64,000 nt of DNA from Hyposmocoma kahamanoa (Eukaryota > Arthropoda > Insecta > Lepidoptera > Cosmopterigidae), in NCBI RefSeq assembly GCF_003589595.1, contig NW_020653852.1, positions 3,579,596-3,643,595 on the forward strand. The letters are read 5' to 3'. Made by a program: the position numbers and the translations under genes. Positions 24,101-39,100 of this stretch are shown piece by piece (position 1 is the first letter of the stretch; each line of letters starts with the position of its first letter). A model generated the notes under the pieces. It saw only the letters and a list, made by a program, of their open reading frames with translations. It was not told where the DNA came from and searched no databases.

Positions 24101-27100
24101 ACGCTTTAGTCTTCGTTTGTTCGACTGACAGCGAAGCAAGCAAAATTAGACAGTACTGCGATGACATTACAATTTCAATTCAACGTTTTAGCTTTTTCAT
24201 GTTCCTTTACATGTCACTACGTTTAAATAGGTTGACTTGGGACATTTTTTTCGTGGTTTTTGTATTAGACCCGTCGTCCATTTATTTGTAAGTCAATGCA
24301 TTAATGAGATTTAGTATGCTATTACTGCGTAGGTATTTTCGATTTTGCATGAGTGTGATATATCTGTTACGTAGTAACTATTAAGTAATTTGTGATACTA
24401 TTCAAATGGCTTTGGTTGATTCCGCATAATAGTGAAAGTGTTGAATAGGATATATACTGATTACTGTACGCTGTGAAAATACAGTTCTTATAAATGTTCA
24501 CGATAGAAAAAAAACACAAACTTACCCATTGACTTGCAAATAAATGGACGACGGGTCTAATACAAAAACCACGAAAAAAATGTCCCAAGTCCACCTATTT
24601 AAACGTAGTGACATGTCAAGGAATATGAAAAAGCTAAAACGTTGAATTTAAATTGTAATGTCATCGCAGTACTGTCTAATTTTGCTTGCTTCGCTGTCAG
24701 TCGAACAACGAAGACTAGAGCGTGAATGACGCTCTGTATACGATTTTAACGCCCTATAAGTTCGGACACTTTTTAGCGCAGACCCGACGTCCATATAATT
24801 GTAAGTCAATGACCTTACCTCGAAATTTTACTAGAAAACCGTATTCGATTTTTTTAAATATTAACTGAGCTAAATAGAACATGTATACTATACGATATAC
24901 ATTTTTAAAAAGGCTTTAAGTTCGTTTGTAAAAAAATAAATTCTGAAATAAAGCCAGTGTCCCTGTCGCTCGACCCAAGCAAAATGAACCGTATTATTAT
25001 CGACTCTAAGAGTCGTATTCTAGAACTCTACTCAATGCTCAAGTCAGGATTTGAGTACGGTTTAAAGCACTCGAAATCATACTCAAGTCCCTGCCATTGG
25101 GGTCGTATTTCCAGTGCTTGTGTTGCCAGTGCAATCCTGACTTGAGCATTGAGTAGAGTTCTAGAATACGGCCCCTAGTTTACGATTAAATTTTGAGTTG
25201 TGATAGTATTTGCTTTCATGTGCGTTGTGTAACTTCTGTCTGTGGCTAAACGACGTATGTGGTGTTCGTCGAGTGGCTTGCACACAGGTTTTCATGATGT
25301 CGCCGTCTTTGAGGGCCCGGGTTCGATCCCCGGCCGAGTCAATGTAGAAAAGCAACTTTTCTATATTGTTTCATGTCTGGGTGTTTGTGATACCGTCGTT
25401 GTTCCCGATATCTATAACACAAGTGCTTTAGTTACTTTGGGATCAGAGCAACTTAAGTGATTGTAATTTTAAGTTATTGAATGTCAAGATGGGCAAAAAA
25501 GTCGTTTAAAACCTAAAACAAAGGTCTGCAACAAGGACAGAAAAATTCGCACGGTCCGCTAGTTCGTTCCGTGGCTTAGTTGGCACAACGTCTGACACGG
25601 TTTGCTGGAAGACGTTGGTTTGAATCCAGCCGGTCCGAAGGAATTTTTTCTAAGTGTTTGATCTTTGTTTTAATAATAATAACTTATGTAATGTTGTCTA
25701 ATATTTATTTATTAAACATACCAGGCATACCAGCTCATTAAAGTATTGCCTTCCTGCAGGTCAGTCGCGATATTCCGATATTGCCATACAGCAACGCCTT
25801 TCTAATGGCATTGCATACAACGCTACACTTAATGTGTGTTTCTGGTCTGGCCTTTGTACTGAGCGCTGTGACACAGGACGGTTAGTATTTCAAGTTTTTA
25901 AACAACTGCAGACACACTAGAATAATATTATATTCTTCCCAAAAACAACTGCACTTCTCCGATTGCCGCCATTACAGAGCCAAGCTTTTGACAGTTCTCG
26001 TGTGTCTGTTTTATTAATAGTTACAATGAATGTTATTATATTATACATGGGGCGTTCTATAAGTTTCCGGAACGGGCCACTTATATAAACAAAATTTAAA
26101 AAGTAATTACATCATTTGAAAATGGAACTCTTTTTCTGTAGAATACAGTTTGTTTCGTCTGACTGTCACTTGTTTTTACATTGTGGCGTCATTTTTGAAA
26201 TCGGTTGTCTACATCATCATGGATTTAACTCGTGAAAATTCTCGTAGTATGATTTTCTACGGCTTTAAGTGTAATTAACAACAGTTCAGCGGTTATAGCT
26301 GGTTTGCAAAATTATAAAAAAATAGTTCAAACGCGGCCGTGTGAATCTCAGTAACGAATTTCGTGATGATCGCCCGGCCACTGCTGTGAACAACAAAAAC
26401 ATCGATGCTGTGCGCAATATGATCAAAACAGACAGGCATGTGATATACCATGAGATTCGGACATCTTTAGGCATAGGCATGAGTCAAATACAATCAATAT
26501 TACACAAACATTTGGGTGTGAAAAAGCTGTGCTCTCGGTGGACCCCACACAATTTGACAGAGGCTCAAAAAACGGATCGCATCACTTGGTGCAATGCCAT
26601 GCTTACCAGATTCAACGAAGAGGCGTCAAATTTGGTGTGGGACATAGTTATAGATGACGAAACATGGATTTATAGTTACGGTCCCAAAACAAAGCAGCAA
26701 TTGAGCGTATGTGTCTTCCGAGATGAGCCAACCAAAGTGGCGCGCGTGCAAAGTGCCTCTAAGCGGGTGATTGCTTCTTTTTTTAATAAAACTGGACACG
26801 TGCTTTGGAGAATTGTTGTACCACGAATAATGATTGGTACACGACCATTTGTTTGCCGGTAGTTATTGACAAACTCCGTAAAAATCACCGTAAACGCCGT
26901 ATCATCTTGCACCACGATAATGCCAGTTCTCACACGGCCAGACAGACAAATGAATTTTTGACGGCGAACAACGTTGATCTTATGAGCCATCCCGCGTACA
27001 GTCCCGACCTGGCACCTTGTGACTTTTATTTATTTCCAAAAATTAAGAAGTATTTTGAGAAACAATAAATTCATTTCTGATCATTAATAGCATTTTTTTC

Positions 27101-30100
27101 TTATTCATTCCGGAAACTTATAGTGCGCCCCACGTATTACTTAAATGTGAATTAATGTAACATTAAAATAACAAAAAAAAAATTAATAACTGTAGAGCTC
27201 CTTGTGAAAGAGTTCGACCAGGGAAGTACTGCCACCTTACCTAATTCTGCCGCCAAGCAGTAATGTCAGCATTACTGTGTTCCATTTTTGAAGGGTAAGG
27301 GTGCTGGTGAAATTACAGGCACATGGGACTTGTCAACTTATGTCTCACGGCGATAGGCGCAGTGGTAGTGCCCCTCAGATCTTTGCAATTTAAAGCTCTT
27401 ATTGGCGGTGTGACAGTTATGAACAGGCGTGTAGCTTACCATCAGGCGCACGACTTTTGCCTCCCGTCGCTTGATGTTATATAAAAAAAACTTCATTCCT
27501 AAATATTGCTTATAAAACAAAATTAACAGTATTTCAGTTACTGACTTCATTTAAGAAGAACACAAAAACATACTATATAATTTAATTACGAGGAGTCCAG
27601 CTATAAAAGATATTATAATAGAATTCCGAATGAAATTGAATTTAAAACCATGGCATTGCTTGTTGTCCAGTAATTTGTCATTGCTAGGCTTTTCTGGATA
27701 AATTCGTAATGTCTTTTGTTACTCATAATGAAGTTCCTTCAAAATTACCTGGTGATTTGACAGTTAGCTGCAAATGTGACCTTGAGCGACGTTCGGATAA
27801 CGCTATGTAATGCTAGATGGTGCGCTATTACTGTGGTGTTGCCAATACAGTGTTTTACCACTGTATAATAATATGCAGAGAAACTTATTTGGGCAGTTTT
27901 TTAAACATACAGGCGTACAATTCGTTGCATGTATTTTCTTACATTAGGCATGATTTTAGATATTTAACTATCGCATAATTCGTTGATCTCAACAAACAAC
28001 TTAAATTTTTCGAAAATAATTTATAGTTAATCGAAAATAAAAAAATATAGTAATAACACAAGACCAATTACTTTTTTCGTCTGTAGGTAATGAAAAAAAA
28101 AAAGATAATTTATTGTTATTCTTATGTATTATTCTTATGTATTCTTACTTCTACACTCATCCACTGAATAATAATTACACGATTTCGACATGGCAACGAT
28201 ATTTTTACGAAACGTGATGTATGACCGTTCAGTTGTGCGTGCGACACTCTCTTAGCGCTTGCACTGACGTCGGTGCACTCAGCGGTAGGCACTTATCGCC
28301 TTAAACGAGTAACGGAGCCCTGCCCTTTTGCCTTAATATTTGTAGGAGGGAAAATCTCTACGCGACCACGGATAACGCAGTCAAAGTGGCAACATACTAT
28401 TCAAAGTCAATATAGTCCTAAAATAAAAAAAGTATCGAGACCATAAAACGATGATGATGAGGAACCTCTTACGCCTCTCAACGTCTGAATACGCACTTAT
28501 ATATACATTCCTAATTTGTGACAGATATTATGCCACGTTTAGTAATTTAAAGTTTTTTCTTTGCAGCTAGACATGCAGATAGCGTAGTATTGCTGACATA
28601 TGTGCTCACATTTTTGTTGAACACATGGTGGTTCTCTGTTCTTGACAATTTGTCGTGGAAGGTACTAATATTAAGCTCGTTCATTCCCCATGCCCCGATA
28701 TTCTTGTTTTGGGATGAGATAACTTTCCTTGAAGGCAAAGGTGAGAATTGCATATTTTTATTGCTATTTTATATTTAGACGATCTCATATTTACATTGAC
28801 GCTGTCGTATCTGTATTCCTGCATCTCCTGTATCAACACCCTTTAGATTAAGTTGATTATGTCAGAGAACAAAAAAGTAAAGAGAATGGACACTCTCCCC
28901 TCTCCCTAGCTTTAGATATCGCACCACGACCCCCCACACATTGAATGAACGGCAACAAGGCTGTTGCCGAGCCGTTTTCGAGCTAAGAAGGCTTTGATAT
29001 TTGTGACTTTGTGTTCTATATACATATATTTTAGAAATTTGTAAATTTATTAAACAACACCCTGACTTTTACACTAACACTGACGACCTGCCTCAACGAC
29101 ACACTTTTAGACCACGCAATAGATTGCTTCTGCCTCGATCTCGGCTACACATACACAGCTCAAGTCCCCACTCGATGTCGGTGAGGATATTCAATGAGCT
29201 CCCGCCCATTATTAAAAGCGAGGAAAAATATTCACTGTTTCTAAATAAATTAAAATTACATCTTATTAATAAATGCTATTACAATTTAAAAGAATACTTT
29301 GATGACAAATAAAAATAATAATATTACAATAAATTTGAATAATAAATAAATGTTAATTATATACTATAGGGTTATGCTACTGTAGTAGCACTACAGTGGC
29401 ATGACTTTATAGTGTATAATTATATAATTATATATCTATAATTATAATCTAATTAAATTCAAACTTTCAAGTGACATAATTCTACTCATAATATGACGTA
29501 TTTCTTTATTATTATATGACATTTTTTTTTTATATTATTATTTGATAAATAACAATTTTAATTAATAATTGAAACCTCGGCCTACCTCTGCTGTTATTGT
29601 TATCCCTAATAAAGGGCTCATATGTGTAGCATTATTTGAAATTTAAGACATGTTTACCATATGAATGCAATAAATATATTGAGTATTGAGTATTTATTCA
29701 TTACGAAACTTGCACGTTAATATAATTATAACATCATTGTAGATACGTTACTATTTATAATGGTCGTGAGTTGTGCTGTGTTCGGCTGTTTATCATCATC
29801 TAAACGGGATAAAGAGAGGAGTTTCTTTCGTTTTCAAACGGGAGGGGGGTTCCTCTGGCTGCCCTCCATCTGCTCTGGGGGGCACCATGGCCGGTGGGGT
29901 GAAGGGCTGCGGTTCGGGGAAGAGGCCCTTCACCACCCGGTTGAGGAGATCCAGCTCCAGTGACTCCATGGGGGATACGCCGTACGTTTTGTTGCGCACA
30001 AGTTTGTACGGCCTTCCCCATGGGTCCGCGTTCAGGGTGGCCGAGAACTCCTCTTTCGCAGAGTCCTTGGCCCATCCTATCGCGACCTTCAGAGCCTACC

Positions 30101-33100
30101 TCGCGCCCTGAAGGGTGCTGTGGAGCCTTCTCTCCTCACTCCGGGTGTGACGCCTGCGGCGGCATCGGTCATAAGCCCGACAGGCCATGGTATTTGCGGT
30201 GCGGAGGTCCCCAATATCCGCGGTCCACCAGTACACACTCTTTTTTCGCGGGGCCCCTCTTGCCCTGGGCATAGCCTTCTCGCAGACGGCGGTCAATATC
30301 ATTGTGGTGACACATCCTGACATCAGGCACTCCTCTCCTGAGTTACGGAACGAAACAGCAGATCTTACGAATTTCGTTCGGTCCCACTAGTTCTATTGAG
30401 CCTTTCTATTATAGAGCTACTGGGACTTTTAGTTTTATTAAGTTCTATTGCAATACATAATAGAACTAATGGGAAAAATCATTTCTCAGAAGTTTTTTTT
30501 AACTTTTTTTATAACATCAAGTGACGGGGCGTACAAGTTATAATGACTTTATTCCATTTTTATCCCGAAAATGATTTTATCCTTAATGTACGGTTGAAGA
30601 ATATATATAGCTTATACATATAATATTTAACGAAAACTTGACAAATTAAACTAAAAAAAAATTATCAAAATTGTAAACTTGACAAGGTAAAATTAAAGAA
30701 AAATAAAAATTAATCAAACATTGTAGACTTGTCAAAATAAAATTCAAAATTATTTAAAAAAAGATCAAACTTTGTAAACTTGACAAATTATAATAAAAGA
30801 AAACAAAATAATCAAAAATTGTGACAAACTGCAATAAAAAAAATATCAAAATAATCAAAAATTGCAAACTTGACAAATTGAAATTAAAAAATTGAAAAAT
30901 TGTCAAAATAATCAACAATTGTAAACTTGACAAATTAAAAAAAGCAATCAAACACTGTAAACTGGACAAATTAAACAATTATCAAATACTGTAAACGTGA
31001 CAAATTAAAATTAAAAAATGATCAAAAATTGTAAACTTGACAAAATAAAATAATTTTTTTTTAAATAAATAGAAAAAAATTTGTAAACTTGACAAAATTT
31101 TAATTAAAAATAATCAAAACAATAAAATATTGTAAGCTGTTGTACAATAAACCAAGTCTACTTCACCTTTCGTAGTCGTTTGATTTCTGGATGTAGTAAG
31201 GGGGCACCAGCTAGCCGAGTGAATCTCTACCACCCTGTATACACCTCCTACTACACTAATATAATGATCGTAGAAATTATATACGTGTAAAGGTTAACCT
31301 TTTAAAGCAACTTTTTTTAACGCAAATTAGTTGTTTTTGTCAATTAGTTAATTTATTGATTTAGAATGTATTTTGTCGAAATATATACATTTTTACGATC
31401 ATTATTACTAATTATCAGTTAATTTGTAATTCATTGTTTACAATTTTTGATATTTTGATTATTTTTTTTAAGCTATTTTGTCAAGTTAACTATTTTGATC
31501 ATTTTTTTAAAATTTTTAATTTTACTTTATCAAGTTTACAATTTTAGATTTTTTTATTGTAATTTGTCATATTTACAAATCTTCATTATTTTTTAAAATT
31601 TTTAATTTTGTTTTGTCAAGTTTACAATTTATTATTTATTAATTTATTATTATTTTTTAAATTTAAATTAGCAAGTTTACAATGTTTGATAATTTTTTAA
31701 ATTCTTCGTATTTTAATTTGTCAAGTTTACATTAATTATTATATGTATGGGTTGTATATTTTCTTTAACCGTTACATTAACGATAAAATCATTATCGGGA
31801 TAAATATAGAACAAAGTCAGTATAACTACTGGGAAATGATTTTTACCAGTAGTTCTATAATAGAACTACTCAATAGAACTAGTGGGAACGAAGGACGAAT
31901 TTTTCTTTAAGGTTATTGCAGATCTTTGTTTTGGTTTTAACGATTTCCTTGCCGTAGCGCCATCTGTAAGAAATCTATGTTTTTTTTATTCACTCAGGCC
32001 TTTAGGCTCAACTCACACTGGCGCAGAGTCGAAGCGTCGTGACGCGTCATGTTTTTCGCTTATAGCATATTCATATCTATTTTCCTATTATTAAGGTACA
32101 AATTTGTGTTATGCAAATATGCTTGGTTAAAGTCGAGCGGTTTCGCGCGTCGCTGTGCGTTATTCGCGCGCAGTGACGCGTTACACGCCGACAACACCAG
32201 ACATAGTACAGTGCCGAACTGCGACGAGACGAGTGTGCGATAATAGATGAAGACGAAAAATTAATTTACTTAATCCAAAAATATGAATGTCTCTACACAA
32301 CATAATAATCTTAAAAATATCTTGAGTCCCTGCTTAAATCGTTACTACAAAGTGTTTTGAATTTGCTAAGTATACGTCTTTTTTCCATAACTCGTGAAAT
32401 CAAAATTTCTGACATAATTTTCAGTTTCTTCCTCTTCAGCTTCAGATATAAGAGCAATTATAATAAGATCGATATCAAACTTTGTATACTGTCGAGCACG
32501 AGCGCCATTCACGAATACTCAAAAGTTGCTTATCTGGTCCAGCACTGTGATCCGGGCGCGCTAATGCGAGCGTCGTCGCGCGACGCCATGCCACACCCCG
32601 GACACTCCATACAACGATCGAAAATTATTTACCTACTATTACTACATACAGCAAGGGGCTATCCGCACACGCGCAAATGCGTGCGTTAAGTGGCAGGATT
32701 ACCCATCACTTGCTCGTCCTATTTATTACGTTACGTGATCAGAGCGGCAATCTGTTATCTATAATTCAATTATAGAATCCTAATAATTACACATGTTCGT
32801 TACGTATTTATATCGATATAATATTATAATTTTCATTAATTTACTAAACTGGAATGATATTGAAAATTTATTTTAAAAATTAAAAGCACTCCAAATGTTA
32901 TATTTTAGACAGGAACCTTTAAATAAGGTAACCAAAGTATTTCAAATTACGTGTCCAAGTTTATCATTACCTTGTTAATAATTAGGTATATTCACTACGT
33001 AATATTTTATCAGCAATACAAATTGAAAATTCGAGAACCCTTCCCTAGCGAAGTTATGGCGTCTTATTATATTGATATAATAAATCCGTATTATATATTA

Positions 33101-36100
33101 CTCTGCACTAAAGAAAACAATAACTGAATGAATCTCAGACATAAGTTTTTTTTACTTACTTCGTTTCATCTTCCAAAAAACGAAAGAAACCCTCTCTTTA
33201 TCCCGTTTAAATGATTGTAAACAGTCGTACGTAGCCTAATTTACGACCATTATAAATAGTAACGTAAAATGATAATTATTATTAACGCACAGATTTCGTA
33301 ATGAAAAAATGAAAACTATATTCAAATATTAAAGCCGTCTTAGAGAGAAAATGGCTTGCCGACAGCCTTGTTCTCGTTCAGTCAATATGACCGTCAATGT
33401 GCGGGGCGTGGTGCGGTATATAAAACTAGGGAGGGGCGGAGAATGCCGTTTTCATTACTTATTTGTTCTCTGGCCATGCATTGTAGTTGAAAAATAGGAC
33501 GCGACGCGACGCTTCGACTCTCCGCCAGTGTGAGTTGAGCCTTACAGATAGCAGCAACTGACTGGAGATGTCGCTTTGATAATTGTAACACATGTTTTAA
33601 CAACCATGATATTCAATTATTTTTTGTGAAATTACCTCACTAGTTTGTTATCATTTTATTAATACAAAGATCGAACTCTAAGGAAAATTTCTTCAATCCG
33701 GCTGGGTTCAAAACAGCGTTATGATGATTTTTAATATAAAAAATAAAAAATTTAACTCAGGTCTCAAAAGTCTCGACAATCCCGAGATTAAACACACTGG
33801 TATCGAATATCAAAAATGCTAAGTCTCGAAAATTTCGAGAACGATATTCCCTAATGTTCAATGATATTTTGCTGGCTTAATAATAATTTTTATTGCATCA
33901 GGTGTAGGTTTGCGCTTCAAGAATTTGTTTTATGAGCCGATACAAGGTCATGTGGCAGTGTTTTTGGCTTGGACATTCCTTATTATACAGTTCTTTATTT
34001 TATATCTCCTGACTTGGTACTTGGACTACGTGATGCCAGGGAAGTATGGGATACCTTTGAAGTGGAATTTTTGTTTTGAGGTATTCTACAGTCACTTACA
34101 TGAACTATTATTATTATTAACTGCCACCGTGGCTGAAAGGTTACCACGTCGGACTGCCACGCAGAGGTCCCAGGTTCGATTCCCGGGCCGGGAGAAATAT
34201 TTGTATGGCCTAAATTTGTTTCTCTCGTGAGTGTAGGTGTAATTTGTGGTTGTCTATGTGTGTGTCCATGGCACCTACGACACAGGAGGCTATGTTATGT
34301 GTGTGCGTTATTACATTATTATTGTTATACGTTGCTCTAATATCAAAGTAATTAAAAGCATATTTAAAGCACTTGTGTTATGGAAATCGGCAACAACGAC
34401 GGTACCATAAACACCCTGACAATGTACAAAATTTAGTTCCTACGTGATTTTTTCCCTTTTAATATCACTCAGTATGTACGGACAACGGCACATCAGATTA
34501 CACAGTTTTGTTACAACAAGACACGTCAATGTGTAGCTTGATGTTTCGGCGTGTACGATACTAAAATCAAACTAGGATGATCGCTGTGACACTTAATTTG
34601 ACGTTTGTCATTGGCACGAGGTCGATAATTTTTTAGTGTGTTTATTTGATTTTATATTTGATTTTTGAAGCAAAAGTTCTCTATTATATATCGAGTTCTT
34701 AGGTTTTCGCGATTGTTACACATAGGAAATGAAACTATTTTTCCGGATTTAAATCGCGTATATTTGTTTTTTCAAACAAACCGACGCCTTTCGGGCCTTT
34801 TACAGGTCTCATGGTTTGTTTAAAAAAACAAATATACGCGATTTAAATCCGGAAAAATAGTTTCGTTCTCTATTATAGTTTTATTTTTCTGACATATTCT
34901 GCCGATATGTATAGATGTGTGAAGTCTTTTGTATTACATTGAAGGCATAAAGCACAGAACTATTTATAATTTGAATGAAATTTCAATAGATATTTTGGTA
35001 AATTTCAAAAACATTTAACGTGCCATTATTTTATAGGTTTCAAAAAAGTAATAATACTGACGTCAATGAGGGCATTTCATTGCCTATGATTAAAATTAAT
35101 GTTTTAAAAATGAGTACACGCCCTACACATATTTATTTATTAAATTATCGATAACTTTTTATCGATATACCTCATCTCTAGCAAATACAGTGTAATGAAC
35201 TAATGAAGTAACCTTTGCATGTTGTCGTAAACAAAGAATGAATTTTTGAAAAAAAAAAAATCTGCTCATTTCTTGTTTCTAAATAAACACTGATTTGGTG
35301 GTAGTTTTTCGAAAGCTATTTATGTAAAAGCGAGGCTTATAAAAATAGATTATGAAATACGTAATATAGTGTACGTTGTTTTTTTTAATAACGCACACAC
35401 TCAACATAGCCGCGCACTAGGGAAACCCTGTGTCGCGGGTGCCATGGACACACACATAGACGACCACAAATTACACCCAAACTCACGAGAGAAATAAATG
35501 TAGGTCATACAAATATTTCGCCCGGCCCGGGAATCGAACCTGGGATCTCTGCGCGGCAGTCTGGCATGGTAACCGTTCGGCCACGGAGGCAGTTGTTATA
35601 AGGTTATACTTTGTTGATTTTTATGAACAGTCACAGGGATCATTCTAGATTGTTTTTAGTATACGATATTCAGATAATATGCCGCCACAAAGTTATTCAA
35701 AAAAGTTTAGTTTGCAGAAAGCTGAACGCTAGACGCCTGCATTACATTACAGTCATTGACTTACAATTATATGGATGTCGGGTCCGCGCTAAAAAGTGTC
35801 CGAACTTATAGGGCGTTAAAATCGTATAGAGCTACATTCACGCTTTACATGTCACTAGGTTCAAATAGGTTGACTTGGGACATTTTTTTCGTGGTTTGTG
35901 TATGAGACCCGTCGTCCATTTATTTGTAAGTCAATGATTACAGTACAATAAAAACATGTAGTGCAACTTTCGTCTTTTCGGTGCGTCAATGCCTACACGT
36001 CTCTTGCAACGTAGGGTTGTCATATTACCTTAAACATGAATGAGTATTGCGTTTTTGTCAAATGCAATGCGGGGAAGCGTAAACCGCGGTTCGAAACTCA

Positions 36101-39100
36101 CAAACAAGCTTATTATAGTTTGTGCGATTGAGCGCCTTAGCTTTAAAAAAAGTTTTATATAACAAATAATACAATAAAGTAGATTTAACATATTTTTACT
36201 ACATTCAGCAATTTCTACGAAAATCGTTGTATGCATGTATAATGGTGCACACAAACGGAGCAACATTTTAGAATTTAAAACACGGCCATTCAATTTTTTT
36301 ATTCTTTTATTCATCCGAATGCGAATACAAGAAATACTTAAATTCATTTACACGAAACTTAACACAATTAGTTACTTAAATATTTGGCAGTGCAACATAG
36401 GCAAATCTTTATTAATTATCTATATAAAATCGAAAATTAATTGGATTAAAAAAAAACAATATTAGCGCAGCTATTTTGCATGATTTCGCCGGGTTTCGTA
36501 ATTTTTTTCCATTTTTATTAATAGTGTAATTTTTTTCATTTTGTGACAACCAATGCATGCTGCGTATGACACGGGGGGCGGTATCGCCAATATCAAAGGC
36601 TTCTGTAAGGGAGATGTGGTTCAATATCGTTAATTTAACACTTAAGATCAGCATCGCCTCGTATAAAATGAATTTTGGATGGAAAGAGGATTTACTTTGA
36701 GGTAGTTTAATAGAGTTTATGAAACTAATCAGCCTTTAAAATATATCAACTTTTATTCTAGAAAAATTTTTGGAAGACTACAAAAATAGTACGAAAGAAA
36801 AGAAAGAAGAAGCGGACTGTGAATTTTCACGTGACTGCTGAAAAACCAACCGGACGTAAAGACAATAGGTTTTTCGAGGTTGATCCTATAGACTCAGAAG
36901 TTGCTATCAAAATCAGCCAAGTCACCAAGGTACAAGGTTTCGGGTGACACCAGAAGTGGTTCCAATGACATTTTATTTAGTGAGTTATTTTGTTTATCTC
37001 AACGATCACGCTAGGTAAAAAAGAAGACTTGCAAAAAAGAAGAAAGTTACTAGTTGGTGAACGGTTAACGCAAATGCACCTGTTGCACACGAGCATTACG
37101 TTGTGCGATCAGTTCAAGTGCCGTTCGCGCGCCTGTCGTAATTTGGCTTTTTTTCGTGGGGAAATCCTCCTAGCGGTCCCCACGCGGGGGCAGCGGAGAG
37201 GTTATGCCGGACTCCTACCGGCTAAAACCCCACGGTGGCCTTCTCGGGTGCTCTAGTGGGAGGGATCCGGGATTGACTTATCGCACCGGAACCCCCCCAG
37301 CAACTAGGAGGAGCTACGTCCTCTCCCTCCCCTCCTCACGACGAAACGGCTATGCCGTCCCGTCATCCTCCTCGCGGCTGCCAAAGTTGCTGGCGAACGG
37401 AGCCCCCGCTCCGTAGCCCGTAGCCGCGAAGGTACGCCGCCACCGAGCGGGGACGTAATTTGCCTGTATCATCAATTTCATTATGACATTGTATGGTATG
37501 GTGCATTTCCATCATCGGTGTTTAGACGTAGGTTGGGGTTCTTATGGGTACCCCTATGTTGTGGATACTCCAAGAATTCGCACGAAGCATGTTGCTTCTA
37601 CACGTAATAGGCACTTGCAGATTTGTTCTTGGGTCTTTTCACTTGGGGCGACAGTAAATGCGTATTATTTAGATGTGTATGCTCCGTCGTAGACCACATC
37701 GTCACTTTCTATCAGGTTTCTATCGTTACTTACTATTTACAAAAGATGCCATGAATATTCGGCTACTATTCGGTGTTCGGGCTATTCGGCCACTGTTTTA
37801 AATATTCGGTGTTCGGCCAAATACTACGACTATTCGGCCGAATAGCGCATGTCAAATAATTTAAAAAAACACATATTATTCAAAATGTATCACGAATTTT
37901 AGTCGCAAATTATTGCTTTAACACTTAAAATCAATCAGTGTCAGGTTGCGATGAATAAAAACAATTTTTTCAGAATTTTTTGGTAACAAATGATTGCGCT
38001 ATTCCTCATAAACAATTTCTGCTTTTGAAAATAGGCTTGGATACTGTTTTGCGTTTGCGAACAGTTTGCGAGCTTGGCGAACAGTTTTCTAATAAAAATC
38101 AATCTCATGTACAACAGAACTTTCACCACATCCTCACCATTTTGCATGTTATCTGTAGCGACTTCTTCAATACAGGTCCAGAAATTGTCATGTTTGGTTC
38201 TATCGTTTTATCATTTTCACGCATTAGCACGCAACGCAATGAGACAGGTCGTAACAGGTTGCGAGTGATATGCACAGATCTTACGCCGAACATTCGGCAG
38301 CCGAATATTCGTCGCTTCGCCGAGAGCGTGTCCAAATATTCTACTCAAGTCAACTCTACTATTTACTTTATGTATGTTACATAATTCCTTGAAATTTAGG
38401 TAAATACTGCCTATTTCAGTCTCGGCTAATATTTTTTTTTGTTTTGAATACTCAGTAACGGGACGTGAGCTATGCGCCTTGTGGTAAGCGACAATAGCAG
38501 TTGGAGTGCCACTCAGAGCTATAAATTACTGAAGGGCACTAATACTGCGCCCGTCATACTGAAATCTAAGCCATATGCCAGTAATTTCACCAGCGCCCTT
38601 CAAAATTGGGACGCCGTAATGCCCGCATTGCTGCTTGGCGATAGACAGGTGTGGTGGCCGTACTTCTCTGGACGAAATCTTGCGCAAGGAGCTTTACTGC
38701 TTCTAACCTAAACACTACATAAATAAGAACAAGTGAATTGAATGCAAGAATAAAGAAAAGTAGTCGATCTAATTGTTCGCAGGTGTTCCACGGGCTTAGG
38801 CATTCTACGACAGCACTGGATAATATCGATCTTGACATATACCGAGGAGAGATCACCATGTTGTTGGGAGTCAACGGCGCAGGGAAGTCTACTTTGTTGT
38901 CTATTATTGCAGGTATAGTGCTAGTCAATGGTCATCCAAAGGGCAATGGACATGACTATGTTCAGAGTTTCACTGCGAGATGGAATCTCAATAATGACTG
39001 AGTTGAATGCAGAGCAGAGATGACCGTTAAGAAGCGTTATGAATGATCCAAAGTGACCGACTTGATGTGATTTTGACTGATGTCATGTTATTTTAAAAAA

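Larger units (their letters stand above)
28863..29845 (+). mobile_element. THAP-carrying element, copy b, split by insertions
   Basis: 28863-29010 (CAGAGAACAAAAAAGTAAAG) and 29693-29845 (CATTACGAAACTTGCACG ...) together match 22064-22340. At 29760 ATG opens [20 protein letters not shown] and SFFRFQ, a C-x4-C THAP-like start. The LINE tail at 29055-29330 and a hairpin separate the pieces. R1 LINE sequence begins right after FRFQ. Confidence 0.75.

Noticed and set aside
24013..24811. One large element bounded by the two inverted family A copies
   Set aside because: Each copy has its own 8-bp target duplication, so they are two separate insertions.
29773..30390. Plus-strand GC-rich frames up to 112 codons
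   Set aside because: Shadows of the minus-strand LINE piece with the [14 protein letters not shown] motif.
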